Assembly: GCA_001949185.1 (NCBI GenBank)
Contig: BDGG01000005.1
Coordinates: forward strand, 1,787,249 to 1,851,248
DNA length: 64,000 nucleotides
Direction: 5' to 3'
From: Ramazzottius varieornatus
Lineage: Eukaryota > Tardigrada > Eutardigrada > Parachela > Ramazzottiidae
The notes beneath the pieces are model-generated. The model did not search any database. It was not told the DNA's origin and saw only the letters and a list, made by a program, of their open reading frames with translations. Shown in pieces: positions 1 through 11,572 of this stretch (position 1 is its first letter; each line of letters opens with the position of its first letter). The translations under genes were made by a program, and so were the position numbers.

Positions 1-1455
1 CGACGAAAGTTTGCCTAACCACAAACAACGTGGCCGCATGGTGAACGAAGACGAATCTTACGTAGCTGAATTCCCACAGGGGAATATTATGGGACTTTGA
101 AGCTGCGCATGCCGAACAAATACTACGCGGTACAAGACGTGGTTGCAACCTGCAGTAATGTCATGCATAGCGCAACAGCAGAAACCCTGGCCCGGGAAAG
201 AAACGCAGACGTAAAACAGTCAACAACATGGTCCGTCATATCACAGTGCAACCTATCGGCGAAAGGTTGACGGAGAAAGCAGCAACGTTAACAGGGGTAT
301 AGAGAAGAGCGTCAGAGCTTTAAATTCAGCTCGCAGCGTTGACAACCTAATATTGATGGACAAGTTGAAGGAGGACGTGAAGATGATGGGTGCCAAAAGC
401 AGATTGTGATTTGGCCGTAATTGCCACTCTCATCTCTCACGATTGCCCAGTTTGCCGTCCGATGTCTTCCCCCTCCTTCTTACCAACCAAGAAGGGCCAG
501 AGCGAAACAAACTTAGTTACCTTGCACATGCAGTGAAGCTACTGGAATGAAAAGTCAATTGGGCGGAAAACTCAACCGACAAGAAAAAAGAACCATCTTC
601 CTGTTGAACAGGAAACATCCTTCCCCGCGTCTATTTTCTCAAATGTAGTAACCTCTGCCTTAATTAAACTGAAGAAATTCCCAGATCAATTTCTGACCTG
701 AAGGTAATTTGGAGACCGGCAGACGGAACGAGCAATATCGTTGCGAGTACCTGTAGTGGCGCACCCTTCCAGCCAATAACAATGCAAACACGCGCCGAAT
801 GTGTAAGTAACGCCTCCATGCTTCGTCTGCCGACTACCCAAAGTTCGGATATAAAAATAAAATTTGGAAAGAGGAGAGTGCGATCGATGGCCTTGCTCGA
901 TACCAGTAGGTGCAGCTATTACGTTTTCCCGGCCTTTCTTCCGTGAACGTACTTTTATCATAGCCTGCGTGGAACCACACCCCTATACAGTCAGCATGTC
1001 AAGCCTCCAGTAACACTGGGTACCAGGTAAGAAACACTTCTCACATCGACCATTGAAGACCACACTAACTCAAAGATCCACAAAACGCACCGCCTCGGAC
1101 TAGCGTACAGTCCCATTCATGATTATACTGAGTGACGCCACTTGGAGGAGGCAAGGCCTAAATTCTCAAGATGCCTTCTTGACTATCCATTAATTTTAAC
1201 CATCAATTTGCACGAGACATGGTGGTGTGCTACTTAGCACACTGAGGTAATTGACATCTTTACCGAGGGAACGTGAGCTTGTCTTTGCCTGTAAACCAGC
1301 TTCCCAAGCCCAACATTTGCGCACGAGATCTCTTACGCACCACAAAATGGACCAACCGTCGTTTTGCCATCCCGGTGCAGTACGCGTACACCAAGTCCAG
1401 CCATATTATAAAACAATGTTCAACATTATAAAACTAAGCACTTACAGAGAAAAGG
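1..1455. other. No gene recognised at left edge
   Basis: No reading frame here resembles a known family and none joins plausibly by splicing to the CNOT11 gene on the right. The only structure seen is a weak inverted repeat near 714-833, annotated separately. The stretch probably contains the intergenic region downstream of CNOT11 and perhaps untranslated sequence of a gene beyond the window. Confidence 0.5.
714..833. mobile_element. Possible divergent member of the GTGGCGCAC palindromic element family
   Basis: The outer ends CCGGCAGACGGAAC and GTCGGCAGACGAAGC are imperfect reverse complements, and the interior holds GTGGCGCAC with CGCGCC opposite. The core is shared with the intronic elements elsewhere in the window, but the ends differ, so this may be a relative rather than a true copy. 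Confidence 0.35.
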
Positions 1456-4315
1456 TTATTTCTTTCCGGTTTTCGACGGACTGGATGAAGATTCGCTGAG
1501 AGATGCGTCAAAGGCTTCGGTCCCTCCACCGTCTTGAACTTGACTTGCTTTCAGAAGGCGGTACAGCGCTACGGCTTCTTTGCTGGTTTGTCTCACGCAA
1601 AAAGCTTGAATTTCAACCAGCAAATCCTGCAAGAAAAAATCACCATTCATACACTATTCAAAATCAAGATGCTAGAAAAAATCTGGAAGCTCTACAACTC
1701 GACTAGATCTTTTTCCAAGTGGCGCAGTTTTCACTGATACTGGCTGGAAGCGTGCGCCACTTGGAAAAAAACGATCTGGTCGAGTTGGTTCGTCGAGCTC
1801 CTGATTGATTTCAATCGAAATTCTATAAAAGTAAACCTGAGCGATAAAACTCTGCGATACTCATACCGGATTTTCAGCAAGGTTCAAAGTCTTGTTTCGG
1901 ACAGCGCTCTGCAGGAAGACGCACACCAGCCGTATCAGCCGGTGATTGTATGCTGATTCGGTTGAAGCGCCACTGTCGCATTTGCGAAGAGCGTAAGAAA
2001 CGTACAGCGGCAAAAAATCAGCGGGGACAATCTTGGCCTAAGTGTAAAAAAGAACAAGTTTATCGATCACGAACATATTCAATAATTCTAAATTATTCGG
2101 TAGAAAGGCGCCGGATATTACTAGGTACTTAACGAATGGGAAAACCGTTGATCCGACTATGAGCTCACCTCGTGCAATCGATTGATCACATCCATCGTGT
2201 GCACGCTAACGTTCGTCTCCAGAAAGGCGTAAAGATATCGCTTGAACCGTCTGTCGATAGAAGAGATCGAAAACAGGAAATTAAAAATTGAAACGGATTC
2301 ATAACAAAATGACATAAGAAAAAGTGAAACCGGCGGCAAAGTTGTAAACTCAATTATTTTTCGTGAACCTGCATACAGCGAACTACGCCCTACAGTATGC
2401 ACAATGTCTGTGTATGCAGGTTCGCGAAAGAAAGGCCAAGCTGCGACTCGTGCTGCTCGCACCCGCTTACATACAGCAAGCGCGTCCTCACTGTCCCCAG
2501 TATGCAGGTACATGAAAGACGACAGATTCCGTTTACCAACCGCTCAGATAACTCACGTTTTCTTTAATGAGTTTTCCGATATCTTATGTACGCGTTTGAA
2601 GATTTCTGTCGCGACGATAGGGTTATGTTCCACGATTCCCAGTATGTCCTGAACCATAACAGCAGGGTGTCGTTTTACACACGTGCTCAAACTAAAGATT
2701 TTCTGAGATAAACAGACCTCGATGGTCATAACAGCTCCCCCCAACAGTAGCGTCTCGTCTTTCTCGTACATGCCCATTAGCGTGTTTTGCTCTTCCATGT
2801 GCAGCGGAGTCCTAACGGATTTCTGAAGCAGCTGAGACACCGACAGCCACTTGGAGGGGATGAAGATGCTCGGATCGAGATGAAGCTTCAACTCGTCCAC
2901 CATTCGCGGATTCAACCAAACGAGCTGAAAGAATAATCCATTTCGAGCAACCAAGCCATAATACAATTAACACAGTACGGAAAATGAGCGTACCTCTTGG
3001 TTACTCAGTGGCATCACTGGCGGAATCGGTCGCATCAGTTCCGGTAAGAAGGCCAAGTCAGGCTGTGGTTTCTGTCCGGAACCTAAAGCTTCGGCGGCTT
3101 CTCGAGCTTGGTCTCCTCCTGCCTGTTTGAACCTGCAACGCAAAACAACCGTTAGACACTACCGTCAACCCGAGAGCGACGTCCAGAAGAAGGCAGAAGG
3201 CGTCAGCGTACCCAGTGACTGTAACATCAGGATAGTCAATGATACAAGAAACTCCCGAGCGATCGATAACGGGAATATGCTGTTGACGTTCAAGAAACTC
3301 TTTGTCGAACTGGGCAGTGTCCATTTCCTAGAAAAGAACAACGATCTATACCTTCAAACTCCAGCGAACGGTTCATGCGGCCCTGTTCGAGAGCATAATT
3401 ACCTGCAGCGCCGAGACGTCCATATTTGTGAAGACAGCCGGGTTTCTGTTGAATATCTAAACCGCGAAAATCTCTCCTTTAGGACTTTTCACAAGTCTGC
3501 AAACTTGGAATGACAAAGCGCAATTTTACATACTTCGAAAGAAACGGCGCCGGAAGCCAATGCAGCAACGAACCATTTTGATCCAGGTGAAAACTTTGTT
3601 AACCCCGGAAGAAACCAGTCCGCAGCGTCGGACAGAAAGCCTGTTCGTATGAGATGCTCTTTCATCTCATCACTGGCGCCCAACGCAATGGCCGACTTAT
3701 CAGCTTTGGCTATGTCTGCGGAGATCTTGCCCTGCTGTTCGGAGTGCTATAAAGCGCAAACACCAACAGCTCAAACACAGCCTTCGACCAACACATCTTA
3801 AGTTAGTTAGGAAAGACTAACCAGAATAACGTAGAAGAGTGGGGCAAATGGATTGGAAGACAATGGCTGATCTTTGAACATGTCGTACAGTAAGAAGACA
3901 GCAATGAGCTGTGAGGCTGCTTTGTCCAGTACACCGCATACAATAAACATTTCCTGCAAGAATAACAACACGTTCAACCTGCAACTGCAAGTGAACTGTA
4001 AAATAAGACTTAGTTAGGAAGGGTAGTGTACCAAGGCTTTGCCAATTCTGTAGTGGTCCGATTTGGAGAACAGTGCGTTGAAGTTCTTGGATATGATATC
4101 GAACGTCCATCCGTCTGACTGCTCTTCGGTGACGAGACTGGAATACAGTGGAATGGTTAGAAGGATTCAATGCAGTGCCTTCTAATCGGCCATTTGCATA
4201 TGCGTATGCATAATAGATATCGACAGGTTTGATAAAGAACATACTTTAGCAGATCCTCAGATTCCTTCGGGCTCAGGAAAGCGTCGAAAGCCGTGGATCC
4301 TACTCCAACTGCCAT
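1456..4315 (-). CDS. CCR4-NOT complex subunit 11
   Basis: CNOT11 is a subunit of the cytoplasmic CCR4-NOT deadenylase complex, which shortens mRNA poly(A) tails. The gene starts at 4315 with MAVGVGSTAFDAF and is split into about eight exons. Conserved blocks, in order: NALFSKSDHYRIGKAL (near 4090), SSNPFAPLFYVIL (3835), a linker ending PELMRPIPPVMPLSNQE (2994-3045), LVWLNP (2907-2924), NVSVHTMDVINRL (2175-2215), AKIVPADFLPLYVSYALRKC (1978-2037), RLIRLVCVFLQSAVRNK (about 1890-1940) and the C-terminal DLLVEIQAFC...ALYRLLK (1456-1626). Clear exon limits include 2924..2557, 2557/~2255 joined in phase 2, 2169, 2037..1867 and 1626..1456. A palindromic element (1690-1800) lies in the last intron. 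The N-terminal half of the family is poorly conserved, so the linker exons (3000-3720) are less sure than the C-terminal DUF2363-type domain. Confidence 0.9.
1690..1800. mobile_element. Palindromic GTGGCGCAC element, copy 1 (CNOT11 last intron)
   Basis: CAACTCGACTAGATC at the left is mirrored by GATCTGGTCGAGTTG at the right. Inside them CCAAGTGGCGCA is mirrored by TGCGCCACTTGG, with a loop of about 25 nt. There is no coding capacity. It lies wholly within the intron between the exons ending at 1867 and starting at 1626. Confidence 0.8.
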
Positions 4316-5087
4316 TTTGGCTGCTCGGCTAGGGAAGGCTGGGAACAGATTCAGAAATTACTTCAAAAAGAAATACAGCTTGCGTCCAGGACAGCTGGGC
4401 AGCCTGGACAGGCCTGCTTGCTGTGAGAATAACTAAACCGATAAACCTCCGACAATGAAAATTAACCGCAGAAGAAAGTTCTCCAGGCTCCAGATACAGT
4501 AATACTTCTGGGAGATGAGATCCAGAAGAGGCACAGGGATGTAGGAAATTCCTACAGTAGGAACATCCAGTGGAGAGAGGAACGGAAACTGCGAGTCTGC
4601 GGTACACCGGATGGCTAACTAACTTAACGATTAACGATTGACGAAGCAGTGATAATCAGCAGACTGCGATTACCGCCGATCCGAAAAGCGACCAAACTCC
4701 CTTGCGATCGATCAATCAATTGCACGACATTTTGGGGCACTGTATCAGTGTTTGAATTTATACTTGACAGCGGTGTCAACCGGAAGTCGCTGTCTGTTGA
4801 CTTTGCCAGATACCTCGAACCTGTAACTTCGATAAGTCGTCCAGACCAGACGTCTAGAATCTCTCCGGAATCCAGTCTTCGTCCAGCAGGATCTTCAGAT
4901 TATACAGATTGTCCACTTGCCGGAGTTACCCGTCGAACCTGGACTTGTTAATCGCTGCAGTGAACTTGCCTTCCAGGTTCCAGCTTCTAAGAAGGATGCC
5001 TGCCCCTTTTCACACCGCTTGGATCAAGCCTTCCTCAGTGCTAAACCCGTATCCTCAGCGGTAGAATAGTGGTTGACGCCGGACAGC

Positions 5088-7405
5088 ATGGCGAAGTCCG
5101 AGTCTCCACGGAGGACACGTCCCGACTTCAACATCTTTCGCACTGTAGCGAAGAATCAGCTAATCCATCTACTTGAATCCGTAAGTGCATCTGGACTGTC
5201 CGAGATGATGAATGAAGGTGAGCAGAAATTTGTAACGAAGCGCTTTGTAGATTGGCGAGCCCAAAGACTTGGTGCTGGATGACGAGCTGATGCGACCACT
5301 GGACAGAATAATCGGCGCTTCCGTATTGAAGGTACTGTAATCGTTATAAACAACACGCTAAAGCTGCAGCCTTAGTATCTTACTGTTGGATGATATTTGT
5401 GCTCGGAAGATCGCGTAATATTGACTGCTATGTGGTTCCTGTGCGATTAGGAACATGGAGTGTCGGCCATATATAAACTTGAAAAAGGCAGTCTTCTACA
5501 AGGATGCGCGAATCGCCTCTACCTTTTCCGGCCAAGCGTCAAGAACGCGGTCATGATCGCCGCGCAAATCCGAGCAGATCAAGCCGCGGAGAAGAACCGT
5601 TCTTACCGGCTGGTCATGACGCCGAGACGCTCCGTTCTTTGCGAGAAGATACTCGAAAGGGAAGGCGTCTATGGAGCAGTGTCCTTCGACGAGTTCCCAT
5701 TGGAGTTCCTGTGTCTTGACGAAGATATCCTGTCCATGGAGTACAACCCCTTTTTCCGGGAATACTTCGTGGTACGTCGTAATTATGCAAAATATCTATA
5801 TGATTGGTTTCGAATTTTGAGTGTGTATGTGTTGTGCAGGACAATAGTTTCAGCTTCTTCCAAACATTAGCCAGCGCCCTGATGACATTCGAAGGACTCT
5901 TCGGAAAGTTCCAAAGCGTTCACACGGTCGGACGATGTGCCAACATCATTTACTGTATGAAGCAGAAGCTTCAAGAAGTGTACGGACATGAAGCCAGTCA
6001 TCGAGTAGAATCGGAAGTTGGTACGCTGATTCTGATTGACCGCGATGTCGACTGTATTTCGGCGGTGCTGTCTCCGCTGACGTACGAAGGCCTTCTTGAC
6101 GACCATATGGGCATATCCAGGTACCACAAACACTTGTGTAAGCGATCATTTTCATTTGTTCATTTTACATCACTTTTATCACTGATTGGTTTTGTGTTTG
6201 TTATAGCGGGACGGTTGACTTTGAAGCATCGTTAGTCGGGCAACCGAAGTCTATCAAATGGATACTAAACTCCCAGGATGAAGTTTTCAAAGACATTCGA
6301 GATCGCCACTTCGCCACTGTCTTCACTCACCTGAGTTCCAAAGCGAAAGAAATTCAGTCCATCTACAACCGGAAGAACGACATGAAGACAGTGAGCGACA
6401 TGCGAACCTTCGTATCAAAACAGTAACAACTTTCCTCACTAACACATCTATTTCATCTACGTTTCAGCGGTAACTTCAACATGGTTTGCTTTACAGTTTG
6501 AAAGGTACGAGTTCGCAACATCGGTCCTTAGGCTTGCACATCGGCGCGTGCGAGTCCATCATGCAGCACAAGTCCTCGACCGGGGACTTCGAAAACCAGC
6601 TCCGAACAGAGCATAACCTTCTTCAAGGGTTCGACATGAAGTTCTGCCAGCAGTTCATCGAAGACTCGGTACTGCGGTGTTTTCCGATGGTGTACGTCCT
6701 TCGGCTCCTGTGTCTGTACTCGTTAACATGGGGCGGTATTCCTACTCGGTTATTCCAGCAATGGAAGAACGATTTCTTACAGGTAGTTCTTTTGAGCGTG
6801 CTGTACTGTAACCAGCATACTTGAATGCCACATAAACATGTGGCTCGGATATATGCAGGATCGTGAACGTTGGCTGATTTGCCTCACTTTGATAATTTTC
6901 ATTTCAGAGTTATGGATATCAGCATCTTCTGACACTCCACAAGCTCAGAAAGGCCGGGTTACTCGTCGAACAGGACTCGGTTTCGACAGTCAGTCTCCCA
7001 AAGATCGGTGTTCGGAAGAGTCGCTTCGCGAGCATCGCCAAGCTTCTCAACCTTCTTCCCAGTCGACAGAACGAGTGCGATCTGCGGAACCCGACGGATG
7101 TCAGCTACCTGTATAACGGTTCGTATACTCCCCTGACGTATCGTTTAGTCGAGCAGTTGCTCCTGGCCGACAGGATACCCGGTTTGAACGAAGCTTTAAG
7201 GAATTTCAGCTATGCGTACCACACGCAGGAAGTACGAAATATCGGACCGTATAGCGATAGGAATGTTCTGGTGTTTTTTCTCGGTGGTTGTTCTTATTCT
7301 GAGCTAGCGGCTCTTAGGATGCTTGGTCGTTCTTTGGAGATTAATATTGTGGTGGCTAGTACCTCATTTTTTGGAGGTGAAAAATTTCTAAAAACCTTAG
7401 CATGA
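5088..7405 (+). CDS. Vacuolar protein sorting-associated protein 33B (Sec1/Munc18 family)
   Basis: VPS33B partners VIPAR in endosome and lysosome trafficking and late endosomal fusion. Exons: 5088-5180, 5251-5331, 5451-5771, 5840-6120, 6207-6422, 6497-6782, 6908-7405; all phases agree and give about 591 residues (human 617). The start MAKSESPRRTRPDFNIFR matches the family's PDFSMLKR start region. Family blocks seen include LDDELMRPLDRI, YKLEKG, VKNAVMIAAQIR, EYNPFFREYF, VGRCANIIY, IDRDVDCISA followed by YEGLLDD, GTVDFEASLVG, LGLHIGACESIM, SYGYQHLLTLHKL and VFFLGGCSYSELAALRMLGR. SLHIGACESIM-type and YEGLVDD-type blocks fit VPS33B better than VPS33A. It is divergent from CNOT11 with 770 bp between starts, so the two may share a promoter region. 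An in-frame ATG lies 15 nt upstream (5073), but the family start length favours 5088. Confidence 0.95.
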
Positions 7406-7689
7406 TTTCCTTTTTTCATGTCTTTTCTTGGTTCGAAACTTCAGACTGTCTGCATTCCCGGGATATTTGTGATGGACATGCGTCTCTAAAGAAGTGTGTT
7501 CCGTTGAGGAAACGAACAGCGTTTTAAAATCCGATCAAACCAGAAGTGAAAAGAAAAAGTTCACCAAATCGAGATATCTCGGCACGTACAGCAAACTCTT
7601 GTGTAACAGCTAAGTGTTTTACGCTCAGTAGAAAAGTGACATGAGACTATAGGCAGAAACATTTCTCGACAGGGGAAAACTACCGGAAT

Positions 7690-8765
7690 TTAAAAATTGC
7701 TAGTGTTGTCGATAGGAATAGATCTGGTCACGGCGAGGATCAGTGCGGCTCGGAAGCGAAGAGCCAGCTGGTCCTGGTCTTCGTCGGAGTGGAATTCTTT
7801 GTTGGTGTCCGAACGTTGACTCTCTGACCGAAGTAAACTGCCAGAGGGTCTAGCGAATCTGCAACAGAGGAAAACATAGTCATAAACCAGAATGCGAATG
7901 ATATCCTCCGTGTAAAGTTGAAGGGTGCGTCTTTCACATACCTGCATACCGACATGGTATTGTAAACTCGCAGACTTATACATGTAGGTGGGTGAAAGAT
8001 TTAAACATGAAGCCTACCTTTGCGTGGAGAAGATGGATTTGATGCAAACCGTTGGCGGATCCTGTCCAGATCCACACTTCCCAAGCTCTCGCGGCGCTTC
8101 GGAGTACTGTAGCCAGAGATACTGCTGCGATCATCAACACATGAGTAGCCATTGTCAGTACCAGTGGGAGCGATCTTTCTACCAATACCCACGCTAACAC
8201 GATTCTGTGGAGCGCCCACATATCCCCGATGCTGTTCTTCAGATTCTGACTCCAACTCTGTCATCTCACTATCTCCTCCGTGACCCTCGACACCGCTTTC
8301 TTCTTCAAACACATCTCCATCATCGTCTTCATCAGAGTCATCTGCGTCATCTTCGTTCTCCTCTTCTTCCAGATCGTAAATATCTTCATCATTCGGTTCT
8401 TCTTTGCCATCGTAATCTTCCGGTGGCTCGCAAAACGCTGGGTCGATGGGATTTGGTATAGCCAGTGACATACCGAATGTCGAGGCATCTTTATCAGGTA
8501 GAGTCTTTAGATGACCACGATCCTTCTTAACTGTCAGAGTTGTGATGTCGATCTCGTCGCATTCTCCTTCGAAGCTTCGCTCGTACTTCGCGCAGATGAC
8601 GGACAGATTCTGCCGAACCCGACGACCAGCTAGCTGTGTTCCGTTGAAGCTCCGTTTATCCTGGACGAAGTCATCGAATTCTTCATCAGTCACTTCCGGT
8701 AGACGATGCCGACGGGGAATGTACGGCGCAGGACGACGGCGAGGGACAGCCTTCCGACTTGCCAT
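7690..8765 (-). CDS. Scm3/HJURP-like CENP-A chaperone candidate
   Basis: The first exon (8765 to about 8014) encodes roughly 250 residues beginning MASRKAVPRRRPAPYIPRRH. Residues about 48-80 read RRVRQNLSVICAKYERSF, then EGECDEIDITTLTVKKDRGHL. This resembles the Scm3/HJURP domain: an amphipathic helix, then F-x-G-x-G/C-DEID-L-TGEIV-x-x-GHL. Scm3 and HJURP deposit the centromeric histone CENP-A. A strongly acidic stretch follows (about residues 125-160), then a Ser/Pro/Arg-rich tail. A donor GTAGGC at about 8013 ends the exon in phase 1. The 3' exon near 7863-7690 can be read in two frames (ends at 7740 or 7690), so the C-terminus is unresolved. Acidic nuclear proteins can look alike by chance; the DEID...GHL core is the main support. 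Confidence 0.55.
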
Positions 8766-9403
8766 CTAACCGACTGGCGTGAGGCTGAAGGTCGGAACAA
8801 CGAAGAAAGGTGATGGAACCTAGGAAGAACAGACTATTCAGCTGCAATCATAGTTTCGATGCCGAGACTGGCTCGAGGTGGAAAAAGCTGGAAGAGAAGT
8901 TAGAGAACATCGGAGACAGGAATCTGGATCAACGAGCTTACGAAGGACACCTTTGTAAGATGGCGGAAAATTTTGGGCTAGCGCTCAGGAACGCGTAGAC
9001 CGAGCCGGGTTCACAGGCATACAAAAGCCAAAAATGTCCAATGCGCAAGTTGAGTGAGTACAGATCTACCCGGCTCGGTGCGATTGCAACACGATCAGTC
9101 TGCAGGTGGGGCCGGGAAGGCGTTCAATTTTTTTTAGTTCACGAAATTTTTGGCCGCAAATGTTTTCGTTTTCGTCAGCCTCAACGGTCTTGTTAAATGT
9201 TAATATACGGTATCTTCTCATGAGTTCTCATAATCTCCATCTAGGAGTCTAGCACCTTGCCTGTCATTGTCGCCATCAAGGAGAAAGGTACAAGGAGTCG
9301 TTCCGCGGGTAATCGCCATCGCTCGTGGGCGGCTAAGGCTGATTGCCGCTAAGTTACGTATGCATTCTACGGTCGGCAGTCGCCGATCTTCTTCTGCTGG
9401 AAA
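8766..9403. promoter_or_regulatory. Divergent intergenic region between the Scm3-like gene and SNRPA1
   Basis: About 640 bp separate the two divergent start codons. A short open frame at 8810-8998 has no recognisable family and no splice partner. No canonical TATA box is obvious. The region presumably carries both promoters. Confidence 0.4.
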
Positions 9404-11164
9404 ATGGTAAAACTGACGGCGGATGTTATCAACCGCGCGCAGCAATGCTTCAATCCATGCAAAGAACGAATGTTAGATCTACGAGGAGGAAAGATCTCAA
9501 CAATCGAGAACTTGGGAGCAACGCTGGTATGTTCTGTATACTGGACTAACCGTCACCAACGTTAAGTTGTTAACTGGACTATGGCTACGAGGTAAACGTC
9601 ATAATTCGGCCATATCGATTTTCGCACTATAATTCGGGCAACGCGAAAGGTTTGAACATTACCTTCAGTGCTTGATTCATCCCTCATTGTACGTGTGCTG
9701 ATACAACATTAGGCTTTTTAACTTCGGACAGACCCATCTCTATCCCAGGCCAAATTCCCGTATCTACAACGCTTTCCCGTTCTCAAACCTATTGAAACCT
9801 CGAGGAGAGGGATCAGTCTACCTGAGGAAACAAGAAGCGGTTCATTACGCGGAGCAGGAGCTGAGAAAAAATATGCCCGAAATTACGAGTGAAAAACCCC
9901 TGTGCCCGAATTATGTCGTATACCTCGTAGCCCCGTCGCTACGTGCTCGGTTGCTCATTGCTCTTGACGCTGTTTTCAGGATCAGTTTGATTGTATGGAC
10001 TTCTCTGACAATGACATTCGCAAACTGGACGGATTTCCATTGCTGTATCGGATGAAGACTCTTCTCTTAAACAACAACAGAATATGGTAAGCTTCGTTCC
10101 AACTTCCGGTTGCTGTTTTCCGGCTGCAAACGAGCTGGCTTCCTTAACCCACAGTTAGTAATCAACCTGTCGTTTCTGATTTAGCCGGATTGCCGATAAT
10201 CTTCACGAGTCGCTGCCATCACTAAACTCTTTAATCATGACGGGCAACATGATGCAGGAGCTGGGCGATCTGGATCCTCTGGTTACCCTCAAAAAGCTGG
10301 AGTATCTCAGGTAAAGCACAGTCTACATTCCGTTTGTGTGTTCTCCGTGGTAGGAGATCGCTTTGTTGGCGTTGATCATAAATAACGGAATTTTGTACGT
10401 CTGGTCGTTACAGTCTTGTCCGAAATCCTGTCGCCAACCATCAACATTACCGCCTGTACGTCATCCATAAGATTCCTTTCCTGAAAGTGTTGGACTTCCG
10501 GAAGATCAAGCAATCGGTAAGTTGAACTTTCAGCGTATCATCTCTGCCACTTTTATTATTGCAGATGATGTGCATGTGCGCAAGCGAGAACTTGAGTCAG
10601 GACGAAGTGAAATAGCCTATAAGTTACCAGGGCGCGTTAAAGTTGGAAAAAAATGCAATAAAATGGCATCTTGTTTGGTAGGAACGGGATGAAGCGGCTG
10701 CTATGTTCAAAGGCAAGAAGGGTAGGCAGCTGGAGAAAGACCTTGGCCAAAGAACGCAGAACCTTCTGGCCGGCGTACCTGGCCCGGAAGCTTTGTCCGT
10801 ATCTACTTCCGGTCGAACACAGGAGGAAGTCGATGCTATCAAGGTATGTCAATCTTCAACCTGGCAGCGTCATGGTCCCTCGTCATATGCTATCCGGCTG
10901 TAACCGTAATGGTTTGTTCTTATAACAGCAAGCAATCGGGAACGCGAGGTCGCTAGAAGAGATTGAGCGTCTTCATGAGATGCTCCAAGCAGGCCAAATT
11001 CCGGGAACCCAGGTTGAAAGTACCCGCATAGCACAAGGTAAGCCCGCGATCCTTCTTAGTTCTTTCGGACTGCGGGTGTTGTGGAGAGCCTTCTCGCTAA
11101 CGGACACGCGTTAACAGGTGCCAGCAGTATCGTCGAGGAGGAAGACGACATGGAAATAGAATAG
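9404..11164 (+). CDS. U2 small nuclear ribonucleoprotein A' (leucine-rich repeat protein)
   Basis: U2A' binds U2B'' and stem-loop IV of U2 snRNA in the spliceosome. Exons: 9404-9526, 9980-10086, 10185-10310, 10414-10516, 10682-10843, 10929-11037, 11118-11164; all phases agree, giving 258 residues (human 255). The start MVKLTADVI is the canonical family N-terminus. Leucine-rich repeats follow: TIENLGATLDQFDCMDFSDN, RKLDGFPLLYRMKTLLLNNN, RIADNLHESLPSLNSLIMT, ELGDLDPLVTLKKLEYLS. Then come LVRNPVANHQHYRLYVIHK and the cap motif KVLDFRKIK, and RDEAAAMFKGKKG. The C-terminus ends acidic (EEEDDMEIE). Exon-intron structure is clean and the gene looks fully functional. Confidence 0.97.
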
Positions 11165-11572
11165 CGTGGTGGTTGCTGGCCGCTTGGTTTACCACTCTAA
11201 TCACTCGCCGAAAGACCGTGCGCCGGAGGTACGATGTTATAACTTGACCGAGAGGTGCCAGTTTTTCGCCGCATTCAGTTTCTTGTGCTCGCGGATGTAT
11301 GAATAGTGAACCAGCGTTTCGTTTTTTATTCCTAATATCTAAGTATTCTGGAATGGGTTGACGAAAGATCATGTTCTTAAAAGCGCAAACTTTTCCTTCG
11401 TACGAAAACACAGTACCACTGTCGCAGTGTGGCAAATAAAGACAGTAAACCGATGCAGTATCGTAGTTAAGCTCCATCTGTATAAACCCATTAAAGAGTC
11501 ATGAGTTATGGACGTGTTACCGTATTACGGATAAGAAAGATGGATGACATCGAATAACACTAATGTGAAACT

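Noticed and set aside
1503-1737. Plus-strand open frames over the CNOT11 3' end
   Set aside because: Antisense shadows of the well-supported minus-strand CNOT11 exon.
8207-8468. Plus-strand hydrophobic frame that looks like membrane helices
   Set aside because: It is the antisense of the acidic stretch (GAA/GAT codons) of the Scm3-like protein, which always reads as Phe/Leu/Ile on the other strand.
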